Below, piece by piece: positions 1-10,854 of a stretch of 64,000 nt of DNA (positions are counted from its first letter, which is position 1; each line of letters begins with the position of its first letter). The stretch is taken from NCBI GenBank assembly GCA_039881145.1, contig JAYKKI010000004.1, positions 43,309,001-43,373,000 on the forward strand, written 5' to 3'. Under the pieces are notes generated by a model. The model did no database searches. It saw only the letters and a program-made list of their open reading frames with translations, and was not told where the DNA came from. This DNA comes from Druceiella hillmani (Eukaryota > Arthropoda > Insecta > Lepidoptera > Hepialidae). A program made the translations under genes and the position numbers.

Positions 1-398
1 TAAAGTATACAAATATTAAAAGAAATAAATGTTACACACTTACATCAGTACTCAGATGAAAACAAGATGAATGTCTTGTTTGGCATGTGCTAACAGTTAG
101 GTTTGCAGTTTCACCATTGTCACTCAAAGATTGAACTGCAACTAGAGGACTGATGTGGATTAGGACAAGTTGGACGATATAGTCGAAAACAACCAAATAT
201 TCAGCGTTAGTAAAATAATGTCCAAGGAACACAAAAACAATAGGTTTAAAAGTCAAAATTATATATTTCTCTAGTTCACTTACCGAAAATCACACAAATG
301 AAAATTCTGTCCTCACATTCCTCATTATCAATGTACCAACATGACCTTTACGTAATACGATATATTATATAGTCACATACGTTTAAATATATACATGT

Positions 399-400
<2 letters not shown>
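1..400. other. A+T-rich DNA without recognised feature
   Basis: Short open frames exist on the minus strand but have no recognisable motif and a composition like the surrounding noncoding DNA. I see nothing else here. Confidence 0.5.

Positions 401-473
<73 letters not shown>
401..473. repeat. (TA)n microsatellite with TGTG interruption
   Basis: An almost pure run of alternating T and A, broken once by a short TGTGTG stretch near 446-452. It creates an artificial Tyr-Ile open frame on the minus strand. Confidence 0.95.
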
Positions 474-1990
474 CAAACAAGAAGGTTGGTAGACAAAAAC
501 ACTTCTTTCTATTCTAAAAAACGATACGTCAGTATTTCTATGGCGTCGTTCGACAATTTTCATACAAATGCGTAGACAACGTGAAATTTTGACAAGTGAA
601 ATCGTCAAGCTGTCGTCATTTTGGTACGATAGTGAAGCGAACGCTAGCTTGTTTTAGAAACAAAACGGCGAATTAATCAGCTATCGTGATAACTCTCCGC
701 AACAGTGATTTTAAATTTGTTTTGAGAATAATGCAATAAGGTTTGAGAAAAACGCAATGAGAACAAACAATGTATTGTTCTTGGAACGCTCTAGGCTGAA
801 TAAATAAATATTTCGGCAGCTTTGTCTTGATTTGAGAATACAGACTTCATTAAGAGGTACTAGAGAAATATCTATAGAAGTCAAGGTAAAATTGAGATTT
901 AATATAATTCTACATAATATAATATTATTTAAAAAAAGTCATCGGAAATTATAACGGTTTTGGTTGAGTGTGATTTGTTATAAAATACACGTAATTTTTA
1001 CAGATACTAAACTTTTTCTTTACGGGTTCGTACCAACAGATTGTTGGCATTACCCAAAATTTCTTGCAATGGAGGGCTAGTCGCTGCATGAAGCAAGTTG
1101 TGGCACTCAATCACACTGCAATAGCGAATAAGTGGATTGTGTTACCAAAATATCAACAAGAAAGAACACATATAAGTACACATAATTACTAGAATGCATT
1201 AAACATTTTTAGGCACTTTACATTGTTAATATATAATTTAAGTCATAAGATAGATAACCCGAATAACCCAATTTAATTAAACGAGGTCTCAATTAAACGA
1301 GGTTTCTTGATAAATCGCGCAAGTATTCACAGTTGTCATAAAACTCTATTAATCATATTTGTTTATATTTTCCAAACTTGAAAAAGAGTCGTTACGGGTA
1401 AACATCTTACTTTTGGAATTTTTATGAAGGTATCTCCGATAAGTGTGCCACATGTTACTTTAGTAAACAAACATTTTCATATAAATCGTCTGTGATGAAT
1501 TTAAAAATACATTTAAGGTGTAGGAATCTATCAGCATATAAAACACTTTAAGTCCAATGTCAAGAGTGCGTACAAAGTAATAGGCATTCCGAGCAGGCGT
1601 CAATATCCACCAATATTCAGGACTCTGAAGCAACAACAATCACAGTTAGACAGTAATTTTCTAGTAAACCTTCAGGAAACTTCAACGAGTACAGCTATTA
1701 ATACCAATGTGTCAAGACTTCAGATTTGCAATTTCCTTTTCAAAAACGATAAAAAATCATTATGCCATAAGACTGAAAAATTTTTTTTAGAAAAAATAAA
1801 TGATAAATGATTATACCTATTTATTTTTTAATATTAATCATTTGCAATAGTAACCAGTTTCTGGCCATTTTTACATTAATGATTTTAAAGAAATACAAAT
1901 TAAAAATGAAACGTCCACAGTTTTCCTATGATTCGTTTATGTACTTTTAACATTCAAATACAACATTTATGACATATTTTGATGTATACA
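474..1990. other. A+T-rich noncoding stretch
   Basis: No motif-bearing reading frame, no tRNA-like fold and no clear repeat seen by eye. Confidence 0.45.
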
Positions 1991-1994
1991 TTTA

Positions 1995-2313
1995 ATTTCT
2001 CTTCTCGTTGTAAATGGCGCTGCTCGACAGCCACAAACTCACTGCACGTTCTCTCAAACGGCGTCGTTTGCAAGTCTTCTGCGTGAGGCTGGCGGGCTGT
2101 GCGGCCGAGGGGTGGTAGTGGAAGACGATGGCAGAGAGATTACGGCTGGTGCCGGTGGCGGCTACTGGAGGTGCCATTGGTGGTGCTGGTGGTTGCATGC
2201 ACAGCGGAGATGAAGCTGTTGGAACAGATTGATTAATTATTAGTTAAATGTGTGACACTGTAATTATATTATGTAATAACTTTTAATGCAAATAAAGTTC
2301 TATTCTATTCTAT
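1995..2313 (+). mobile_element. G+C-rich 3' fragment ending in AATAAA and TTCTA tail, possible truncated retroposon
   Basis: Positions 2010-2210 are strikingly G+C-rich against the local background. On the plus strand short frames end in a Gly/Ala-rich stretch and a TGA near 2231. An A+T-rich tail region follows, then AATAAA at 2290-2295 and repeats of the pentamer TTCTA at about 2298-2313. A coding-like block, poly(A) signal and simple-repeat tail are typical of a 5'-truncated retroposon or processed transcript. The minus strand also has a 68-codon frame rich in Pro and Ala (1992-2198), probably a consequence of base composition. No family is recognised. A host exon remains possible. Confidence 0.35.
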
Positions 2314-5098
2314 ATAAAACATCCACAACTGAGTTACCATTTTTTTAATTCATGGTTTGTTATTTTATAATTGTTTTTGTTGGCCATTATTGTATTGAAA
2401 CAATAAAAAGTACTTTATTCCATAGATAAACAAAATTTACACTTGAAATATGTCGTATCAAATTATTTTATTTAAAATTACCACTTTATTATAAGCTATT
2501 ACAAGGTCAGAAAACTGATGCCACCCAAGAAGAAATAGTGAGAAACTTGGAGGTTACCCTTTTTAGAAGGCCTGAAAATAATAAATACAATATGAAGTTA
2601 GGTGCTATGATACGAGAAAGCTTGATAGCCGAGCAGTTCCTCCCAAGGATTATTTTCAACTAGATAATCAAAAATGTTATAATAAGTATACCTTAGTGCA
2701 CAGTTTTTGTTTAATATTTTCAACTTTTAGTAAAGTGAGATTTTGGACATGATTAAGGACTTTATTATAAAAGCGTATACAGACTCATACTGTATTTGTG
2801 ACTTTTGGAACTGACTTAAATGACCAACTAGTTTATTTTTATTCGTCGTGAATACCTATTTAGTTATTACAGTTTCTATTTAAGTACATTGAATTTACAA
2901 ATATCAAAGATTCAAGTGCAAGTATTACAGTTTTTTAAATTTATCTCTGAGTAGTACTCTTAGGTCTAATTCATAAATTACCCGGACGGCTGGCGTCTGT
3001 AGGATAGAAATTATTTGTACATAGTGATATTTCGCCAGAGCAAAGTACCATAAGTCATTAAATTACGAAAATAATAAAAGTAAAATAATGTAGCCGTGTC
3101 TATATATTTTGTCAAGTTACGAATTTTTTAACTGCATGTGCTACAGAACTAAGCCTGTCTGTAAATTTTGTAATGTAATTGAAAATACTGTGTTATCTAC
3201 AAGGTCCAATCCCTGGCTCTGCATTAGTATATTTGTTTTTAAATGTTTCAAGCTAAGTAAACTTTACAAATTGTGTTTTTTTCTTGTTAAGAAGAAGGTT
3301 ATTGATTTTAAACAAATCAACTACATTTGTAATAGCATTATTCACGTCATCATAATTGGACTGATATTGTTTCATTTTACATAATAGAGAAGTAAAATAA
3401 ATAGTTATAATTATGTAGGAGTTTCGGCGAGTAGGTAATAGGTTACATTAGGTTATCTTTTATTACCGTTTGAAATTGTATTATTATCGTTTGGAATTTC
3501 CCACAGTTCACATGGTTGTTGTGAAGTTGATGGTCCGGCAAATAATAAAGCTAAGGACTGTTCTGATTGACCCTAACAATATAAAAGAAAATAAAACCAA
3601 CACTAATAAAAATAATAGATCATCTTGAGTGTGTATTTTGACAATATTTTTGTGATGATGTTATTATGTTAATTTCCGATGTATTACGTTAATGCCTTTT
3701 CTTTACTATAACCATTTACCAAAAGTACATTAATCGTTTTTATTGAGAATACACAGCAGATAAATAAATATCAATAGTTACTTAACATCAAAACCTCATT
3801 CCTCAATTTTAACTTGACCATCAACTGCACAAAATCTGGTAATGAACAATACTCTCTTCCAAATGTATTAAAAAGAGCTTGCAATTCAGACCTCCACCAG
3901 ACCCTTGTATGGTGTTTTATTTACATAGTCTTTCCTTTGGTTTTAGTTTTGAAGTCTGCCCAAACCTAAATTAATGCGAACTACAGTTGTGAGAATGCGA
4001 ATTGCTGTTATGAAAAATTAATATTACGAGAAGCGGTGCATAAATAATAATTTAGAAAAGAAGGTCAGTTTACTAAATTTTTTCCACATCTCTGAAGATT
4101 TTTATTAAAATAGAATTTAATATGTTCTACCAATTCTTGCCACAATCTGTCGGCTCTTATGTGCTCTTGAGGACCTTGTAGGGGGGTCTTGCAAGGTCAC
4201 CGTACCTATAATATAAACCACATAAAGTGATACATTAATCGTTGTCATTTTCTAAATAGAGTAGTATGATATGAAAAACCCTTTTTTTATCAAAAATTTA
4301 TTTTATGTATAACATATCTTTCCATAAACTCAACAAGACTTATAAATTGTTCCGTTCAATCGACTCCGTGTTCGTCCTTTGTCTTATTTTATACGTCGCA
4401 GATCATTTGCATCACGGAAAAACCATAGATATTTATTTGTTAACATATATTTTCACATTCGCCGTTTAGTTATGTGATGTACATATCGAGGTTTTATTAT
4501 TTAGGTACATCGAAGTGATTAGTTTTTTTGTTACATTTCCTAAAAAGTATAACGTAGTACAGATTAAGTTTTTTAACTTACTTTAATAGGTTTAATTATG
4601 TTTTTTTATAAATAAATTTTTATGTTGTCTGGTAAACGAAGTGAAATGTGGAAACATTATATGACTTTATGTTGATATTCTTGTTATCTCATAGTTTGTT
4701 CATGTTTTAAAAATAATTTGATTTATTAGAAAGTTTAAGTATTTAGTGTAACTTTTTAAAAATCTAGACTTTTTCTATTCTGGGAATGCTTAACTGTGAA
4801 TCCTAAATAATAATGAATAAATGAATTAATATTTTTAAACAAGTCAGGTTTAGCAAAAATGCGAATTTTCTGTAAATTTTTTAATTTTAACGAAAGAGTG
4901 TAAGTAAAAAAGAAATGTTTACAAAAACCAGGGCTCGGTCGCGATTATTTAAAAAAAAGTGATTTGGAAAATTTACATACAAAAGTTCACTTTTCCAAGG
5001 AAGAATTAGTTATAAGATGTTCAACCGAATTATTTCTTAGCCACATTAAATTTGCATATATATAAAAATCCTCTAAAATACCTCTTCGTAGTACTTAT
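2314..5098. other. A+T-rich noncoding stretch
   Basis: No gene recognised apart from the weak coding-like frame at 2475-2663, listed separately. A 91-codon frame at 3109-3384 has no motif and is probably chance. Confidence 0.4.
2475..2663 (+). other. Coding-like fragment of unknown identity
   Basis: A plus-strand frame of about 60 codons ends with TAG at 2661-2663. From about 2500 onward its translation has a balanced composition (for example RNLEVTLFRRPENN and MIRESLIAEQFLPR), unlike the Ile/Tyr/Phe-rich translations of surrounding noncoding DNA. It has no early ATG, so it would be the 3' end of something larger: a terminal exon or a transposon remnant. I do not recognise the family, and chance is not excluded. 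Confidence 0.25.
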
Positions 5099-5243
5099 GG
5101 CGTATAACACAAGATGGCACCACCAAACCTTCTACACGCCGATGTTTTTATTTATCAAGTGTAATATAAGACTAATTCCTGCAATTACGGTGTATAACAC
5201 AAGATAGCGCCACCAAACCTTCCACACGTCGATGTTTTTATTG
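5099..5243 (+). repeat. Pair of about 55-bp direct repeats spaced 90 bp apart
   Basis: The segment at 5099-5153 recurs at 5189-5243 with a handful of substitutions; both contain GTATAACACAAGAT and GATGTTTTTATT. The pair lies just upstream of the gypsy-like leader. It could be part of that element's 5' LTR or an independent duplication; no matching copy was seen at the 3' side of the element. Confidence 0.8.
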
Positions 5244-5389
5244 TTCATTTGTAGCTATCTGCAAAATGACTATCTGTAAAATGAGCTTAATTCATTCTCT
5301 TCCCAATAGTGCTAAATGCAATATCTTACTACAGTACAGAAGTGGGATGTACCTGTGTGCTACCGGACTCACAGTGATTACGAAGCAAT

Positions 5390-5660
5390 GGTTAATGTGT
5401 GCAAGGATTCATATATGCACAGTGTAGAAAATTAATAAGTGCATAGTGCAAGAATTCGTAATTGCAAGAGTACAGTAATTATTGAGTGTAAAGTGCAAGG
5501 ATTAATAAATGCACAGTGCAGAAAACTAATAAGTGCATAGAATAAGGATTAATACCTGCAATGACTATTTAGTTAAAAATACAAGGGCTAATAAATGCAA
5601 TATAAAAGTGCACAGTGCAAATTATTATTATCAAGTGCAACGGAGCACAGAGTGAAAAGA
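5390..5660 (+). repeat. Degenerate short repeats built on TGCACAGTGCA
   Basis: A block of loosely repeated words (AGTGCA, TGCACAGTGCA, GGATTAAT, AATAAGTGCATAG) runs through this interval. TGCACAGTGCA is itself a near-perfect palindrome. Its position just before the gag remnant suggests it belongs to the leader of the gypsy-like element. Confidence 0.6.
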
Positions 5661-5929
5661 ATTAATACAGGGGAAGGTGAGAAGAGGTGATAAGTGATAA
5701 TAGAGTCGCATGAGGGATGTTGCAAAGAAACCAAAGAGCGTGATCCTAGATCAGGGCATAAATGAGGAGATGCACGATGAACCGATCAACGTCCCAGGAG
5801 TCGTTCGCGCTCACCTGTACGAATGCTTACTCGTTCAATGACACCTGTGATGACACCTCCAGTACGACAACTGCACTGAGTACTGAATTTAATTAATTAG
5901 TAGAAACTTTATCAAGTGTTTTTTAATCA

Positions 5930-6480
5930 GGTTCGAGGAAATTTTCTAATGATACATTTTTGCCGGAGTTTGATCCAGAAATAAGTAAATTTACTGTAAA
6001 TGACTGGCTTGATAATGTTAATATTTGTGCAATAGTTTATGAGAAATGCATAAATATGGTATGATGCCCTATCTTATCCTTATATTAACATGGGAAGGTT
6101 TATTCGAGTAAATAATCTGCCTGTGTTCTATGACAAGAGGCTGTTTTATATACTAGTATGCCATTCACTAAAGTCGATAAAATAAACCGTTTAAAATTAG
6201 ATTTATCGGAAGACAAATTGGTAGATTTTGTCGTGGATGGAATTCATGAATATAATATACAAACGACAATTATAATTGCGAGACTGTTATAATTGCGAGA
6301 AAACAGGTCACATAAAAATGAATTGCCTTGAACTGATCATAGAGGGGAGCAGTAAAATTCTTAAAAACAGAGTAGAACTTGCGGAATTTGTCACGTATTT
6401 GGTCACACAGAAAACAGATGTCTTAAAAGGAAAATTGCAAGGAAACCGCCGAATAAGAATATTTTAATGATAGATGAATC
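5930..6480 (+). pseudogene. Gypsy-type gag remnant with CCHC zinc knuckles
   Basis: Gag packages element RNA into cytoplasmic particles. A frame at 5930-6064 gives a gag-like segment (FLPEFDPEISKFTVNDWL) and stops at TGA 6062-6064. Downstream, a frame starting near 6276 has a knuckle CYNCEKTGHIKMNC (C-x2-C-x4-H-x4-C). A second knuckle, CGICHVFGHTENRC, is intact at 6380-6421 but lies in a different frame, so at least one frameshift separates the two. A possible upstream start is the ATG at 5710, whose frame closes after about 43 codons. The capsid-like portion is incomplete and several stops lie between the pieces. Identification rests on the knuckles and on the following pol. Confidence 0.75.
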
Positions 6481-6555
6481 TCTTAAATCATTAGAAAACG
6501 AAAATTATAAAGAAAGTGCTAAGAGACCTCTGGAAGAATGTAACATAAAGAAAAT

Positions 6556-7140
6556 ATGTACAAATGTACTATAGATTTGGGAAATGATGGTTCTTTAATG
6601 AGGGAAGAGATTGTTAGAATTTTAGGATTACCGCTTACCCCAGCAAATGTCATATTAGCTGGATTCAATCATTCAATTGAAGTTAATGTAGAGCACAAGG
6701 CAAGACTAATAAAATTATTAAGAAATACCGCAAATGCATAGCTTTAGACGTGTCCGAATTAGGTACATTAAACGGCGCGGAAATTAAAATAGAATTAACT
6801 AGTGATGTGCCTATTTTTCGTCGAGCGTATCGATTATCCTTAGCAGAACGTGCAAAGTGAAAGAAATTATTAACGAGTTGAAAATTAATGGTATTCTTCG
6901 TGATCGTAGATAGCCATATACTAGTCTAATATTGTTAGTTAATAAAAAGTATGAAGAACCACGTATATGTGTCGATTTTAGACCGCTAAATAAAATTACA
7001 AAGCGTTGGAAATTCCTTATATCAAATTGATAAATTAAAGGGTAAAAAGTCCTATACAATTATCAATATGAGATCAGAATTTTACCAGATCAAAACAAGC
7101 CCAGAATCTATTGAGAAAACTTAATATTAGAGTAATATGG
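6556..7140 (+). pseudogene. Gypsy-type protease and reverse transcriptase remnant
   Basis: The segment at 6556-6741 (CTIDLGNDGSLMREE) resembles the retropepsin active-site region and flap of gypsy elements, although the catalytic D-S/T-G triad is not clean. After a frameshift, 6805-6860 encodes a segment typical of the start of gypsy RT (DVPIFRRAYRLSLAER). At about 6960-7085 comes a conserved RT block with VDFRPLNK-like and KLKGKKSYTIINM-like stretches that include the Asp-containing first catalytic region in degraded form. Stops occur at several points. The central RT catalytic motif (F/Y-x-D-D) was not found, so there is probably an internal deletion before the RNase H part. Confidence 0.75.
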
Positions 7141-8330
7141 ACCCTATATTTCGTGACACGGCTAGATCTTATATCGATAATTCTCTTTTAGATGCCTTAG
7201 ATATTGAAGAAATGTTTTAGAATGCACGCTCTGTAGGTCTAGGAGCAATGCTAATTCAGAATAACAATAGGTATGTAATCGCGCATTATAGTAAAAAAAC
7301 AACAGCCGTTGAGGAAAATGACCAATTTTATGATTTATAAACGCTTGTTGCTGTCGTTGCTGCTTTGAAGACTTGGAATATATACCTGTTAGGAATTAAC
7401 TTCACAGTAGTAACAGATTGTAGTGCAATCCGTGCGACCTCAACAAAGAAAAATATCTACCTAGGGTTAATTGATGCGTGGTCATATCTTGAGGATTATA
7501 ATTTTGAAGTCGTGCATCGACCGAGTATGCAATTTTAACATGTCGACTATTTGAGTCGAAATCTTGTTGATAATATCGAGTACCTAGCAATAGATATTAT
7601 CGAGTCTGAGTGGATAAAAGCTGTACAATTACAGGACGATGATATTAGAGTAATAACTAAAATATTAATGTCCGGTGAAGATAAGCCTGAAATTAAGAAT
7701 TACTTTGATCAATACGATTTTAGAAATGAAGTACGAAAAAAGAAATGGGTTGTACATGCAGATGGAGTATCGTGAAACTGTGTGATGACAATCATGGACC
7801 TTTTGTTTTAGATAGGACAGTAGAAAAGGTTAAAGCAAATTATTGGTAAAGTTGATTTTCAAATATGTAAAGGCATGCTTAAAGTGCTTATACTATAAAA
7901 GATCCTCAGGTTATAAACCCGGGTATTTAAATCCAATGGCAAAAATAGCGGTACCCTTTCATACTTTGTACATTGACCATCAAGGCCTCTATGCAAAAAA
8001 TAAAGGAAACAACACTGGTAATTTTAGATGGTTTTACAAAGTTTTGTATTATCGAACCTGTAAGAAACACCAAATCAAAGTGGGTATGTAAGATTCTGGA
8101 ACAAGTTTTTAATATGTTTAGTTATTCGATTCGATATGATTATTCGAGCAGGTGTTTGAATAATTAGCAATTTACTTTTCATTGCTTCGAGATATTTTGA
8201 AGAGAGAATATCAAACGCAATAGCCTCTCCAAGAGCTAATGGACAATGTGAACAGTTTAATCGTGAGATAGTAAGCTCGTTGGCCGCGAAATGCGCAGGT
8301 GAATCGGAAGATCAATGTGACTTTAGTATC
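7141..8330 (+). pseudogene. Gypsy-type RNase H and integrase remnant
   Basis: RNase H similarity begins near 7225 (SVGLGAMLIQ) and continues with HYSKKTTAVEEN, VAALKTWNIYLLG and VVTDCSAI, closing with a YLSRN-like segment at about 7547. A linker frame (7551-7775) precedes the integrase zinc finger, of which the CLKC pair is visible near 7875. The integrase core begins with a TLYIDH segment near 7965 that carries the first catalytic Asp, and ends with ANGQCEQFNREI near 8240, which holds the expected Glu. The middle catalytic region is scrambled by frameshifts. At least six stops or shifts occur. This is a relic that cannot make a functional integrase. Confidence 0.8.
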
Positions 8331-8574
8331 AAAAAGGTACAAAGGGAGATTACTGCGGTTCGGTTAGTCTAACGACACGGCGAAGTCCTGCACAACTGTT
8401 ACTGGGCTATATACCAAGGAACCAAAATTACGTTGCGTTACTAGAAGAAATACAGGCAAGCCTAGATGAAGTAGTCTTGGCGGAATTACGAAAAGAAGCT
8501 AAAAGGGCTACAGATAGTGGGCAGGGAGTTCAAAAGGTGCACTTTGATATAAACGATGTAAAGCTCCAGAGTAC

Positions 8575-8914
8575 AGAGTAGGCGACATAGCAATGGTGGC
8601 CTCCAATCCTACAGCTACTGGCCAAAGTAAGAAACTGTTAGCTAAATCAAAGTAGCCATTCAACGTGACTGTGATATTGCCTAATAGTCGTTACGAAGTC
8701 GGAGTTCTCAATGAAGAAGGCTCGAGGACAAAGGGGCATTCTAGCGGTAGGCAGTCTTCAAAAGTGGGTCACTTTCGATGCTCTGGCGTTACTTGTGCTA
8801 CATTGAAATGTTTCGTGTTCACTGTTCAGTTTAATATTGTACTAGTATATATGCTATTCCCTAGGTGGAAGACAGGGTATATATTTATAAAAAAACCAAA
8901 TGTAAGAACCGAAT
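8575..8914 (+). pseudogene. Integrase C-terminal tail of the gypsy-like element
   Basis: From about 8577 a frame reads YRVGDIAMVA, interrupted by TAG near 8653, then continues as VTVILPNSRYEVGVL to a stop at 8914. This matches the general pattern of gypsy integrase C-terminal SH3-like regions, a small beta-rich module that binds target DNA. The last 40-odd codons look unrelated to it and may translate untranslated region or LTR. Confidence 0.6.
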
Positions 8915-9307
8915 GAGTTATTTATTAAATCTTAAGTAGTTTTTGTAAGGAAAGTATTTTTTGAACATACCCTGAAATAATTTGTTGGAATGATTAGACG
9001 CCGTTTGTTCCACTTAGTACTATAAATTTCAGGTACATTTAAAATAAAATTTGGAGTAGTCGAAAATAAATAGAATCAGATTAAGCGCCGATAGTATACT
9101 CTTTATTTCTTCCAGGATTATTTGAAAATTAAATTATTTTTACGACTGGACCTCATGTAAGTTTTATAAAATGCATTCCATTTCATATTATCGTGGTATT
9201 TAAAAATTGATCAAGAGTTAATTTATATTATTTTTTACGGTAACTCATGGTCAATGTCTTAAAAGTACATCTGTACTACGTATTTACGAAAAAAACTACG
9301 TATTTTA
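8915..9307. other. A+T-rich spacer, possible LTR remnant
   Basis: No coding motif. A 3' LTR of the preceding element could lie here but no duplicate was found upstream. The words ACTACGTATTT recur twice near 9273 and 9294. Confidence 0.35.
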
Positions 9308-9478
9308 CCAACCCAACCCAACCGAACCGAACCGAACCGAACCGAACCGAGCCGAGCCAAGCCGCATCAAGCTGAGCCGAGCCGAGCCGAGCCGAGCCGA
9401 GCCGAGCCGAACCGAGCCGAGCCGAACCGAGCAGAGCCGAGCCGAGAAGAGCCGAGCCGAGCCGAGCCAAACAGAACA
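9308..9478. repeat. Pentanucleotide array (CCGAA/CCGAG)n
   Basis: About 34 phased 5-bp units. They begin as CCCAA, turn into CCGAA, then mainly CCGAG with occasional variants. Because 15 nt make five codons, the minus strand shows an artificial RLGSA peptide repeat. Nearly every unit carries a CpG, which is remarkable in DNA this A+T-rich. Confidence 0.95.
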
Positions 9479-9719
9479 GTTCTTGCAGAACTTCTTTTAT
9501 GTCATGATGTCGTAAAGCAAAAATCAAACAGTTTTCCCTGCCTACAAACGCTTCTTGACTTCTGTTACACTTATAATTACTACTTTGCATATAAGTCATG
9601 ACGTGATGACACTAAATCATAATTTTTCAATTTTCTAACACAAAAATCCCAATTTGAGCCCATTTTTCTACAATTTTCAAAAATATATGGTAAAGGTAAA
9701 TAGAAGAGGAAGATTAACA

Positions 9720-9731
9720 ATATAATGACCT
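9720..9731 (+). repeat. Target-site duplication, 5' copy, of Jockey LINE no. 1
   Basis: The 12-mer ATATAATGACCT is repeated exactly at 13629-13640, directly after the A-rich tail of the LINE. Confidence 0.93.
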
Positions 9732-10854
9732 CGAGCCAGCGCTCGAACCACCAGATTTGCAAAGAGCCCCTGTAGACAGAAATCAGAAGCGAAAAAGACA
9801 GAAACTCCAGTCGACTTCATCAGAAAGAATCACAACAAGCAATGGATTTAGCGGGTTACCTCTTGATCCCAAAGAAGTTGCGAAAGAGCCAAGAGAAAAA
9901 CGGCCTAGTAAACCACCACCCATTATATTATACGGCATCGAAGACGTAAATAAGCTGGTAGAATTATTACAGGCCACAGCAGATAAGAATAGTATTACAA
10001 TAAAAATTGTCAACAGAAACCAACTTAGAATAAATTGTGTGGACACAGCAATATGCAAAAACTTAATTACACTAGTTCGAAATAAAGGACTCATAGGACA
10101 TACTTTTAACCTGAAAGACCAACGTTGCTATAGAATAGTTATAAAAAACCTACACTACACAACTTCACATAGTGCAATCGTTGAAGCAATTGAAGAGACT
10201 GGAAATATAGTCTATGGTGAAATTATAAACTCAAAATATGGACCAGATAAAAAACCAACATCCACATTCTTTGTCAACATCGAACCTGGAGCTAACAATG
10301 CAACAGTGAAAGATATTAAAAATATCTACCACCAGTCTGTAACAATCGAAGATCCAAAAAAGATAACAACATTGCCTCAATGTCAAAGATGCCAACAATA
10401 CGGCCACTCCAAGAACTATTGCATGAGACCCTACCGATGTGTAAAGTGTGCCCAGGGACACAAAACTGCAGACTGCCCAAAGAAGGACCGTAAAACACCA
10501 GCACAATGCGCTCTTTGCCAAGGCGCACATCCGGCCAACTATAGAGGCTGCGAAGTCTATAAGGAGATCCTAGAAAGACGCATGGCAAGAAACCCAGTAC
10601 TTAAGGGCAAAATACAGTAGGTGGCAACTAAAGCTGTTCCCTTAGTAACTCAATCACATCCTGAAGAAATACAAGAACAACTATACTCTGACATATTGAA
10701 AAAGAAAAAAACTAACCCAACAACTGCAACTGTCATAAACATTAAAATAGAAGAGCTACTAATCAAACAGTCGGAAAAATTCGACATGATCTTACAACAG
10801 ATGAGCACTCTTATTAGCCTCATAGTCACCCTTGTAGAAAAAATATCAAAATGA
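9732..10854 (+). pseudogene. ORF1 (Gag-like zinc-knuckle protein) of Jockey LINE no. 1, lacking its start
   Basis: RNA-binding Gag-like protein that forms the LINE ribonucleoprotein. The frame has no Met at its beginning; 5' truncation removed it. A basic N-terminal stretch (QKRKRQK) is followed by an RNA-recognition-like region (around residues 55-200 counted from position 9757). Three zinc knuckles follow: CQRCQQYGHSKNYC (209-222), CVKCAQGHKTADC (228-240) and CALCQGAHPANYRGC (251-265). An amber TAG at 10618-10620 interrupts the frame 22 residues after the last knuckle cysteine. The same frame then stays open for 77 more codons, through a helical C-terminal region, to TGA 10852-10854, which overlaps the ORF2 start as ATGA. 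Confidence 0.9.

Larger units (their letters stand above)
5390..8914 (+). mobile_element. Decayed Ty3/gypsy-type LTR retrotransposon
   Basis: Remnants appear in canonical order on one strand: gag-like segment, two CCHC zinc knuckles, retropepsin-like segment, reverse transcriptase, RNase H, integrase zinc-binding and core segments, then an integrase C-terminal tail. Integrase lying after RNase H is the Ty3/gypsy arrangement. Many stops and frameshifts break it. I could not find a matching pair of LTRs, a primer-binding site or a target-site duplication, so the outer limits are approximate and the copy may have lost its ends. The open frame reaching 8914 may already lie partly in the 3' LTR. 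Confidence 0.85.

Noticed and set aside
348..608. Minus-strand open frame with Tyr-Ile repeats
   Set aside because: Product of translating the (TA)n microsatellite; the same artefact appears at 19708-19905 and 40971-41219 on the plus strand.
3109..3384. 91-codon plus-strand frame as a small protein
   Set aside because: Cys-rich start without zinc-binding spacing, hydrophobic low-complexity end, no recognised family and no promoter or splice context.
9276..9599. Minus-strand frame with an RLGSA peptide repeat
   Set aside because: Translation of the pentanucleotide array; a 5-bp unit is open in every frame without stop codons. No start context or flanking domain.
10231..10588. Minus-strand frames opposite the zinc knuckles of LINE no. 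1
   Set aside because: Antisense shadows of a well-supported plus-strand coding region.
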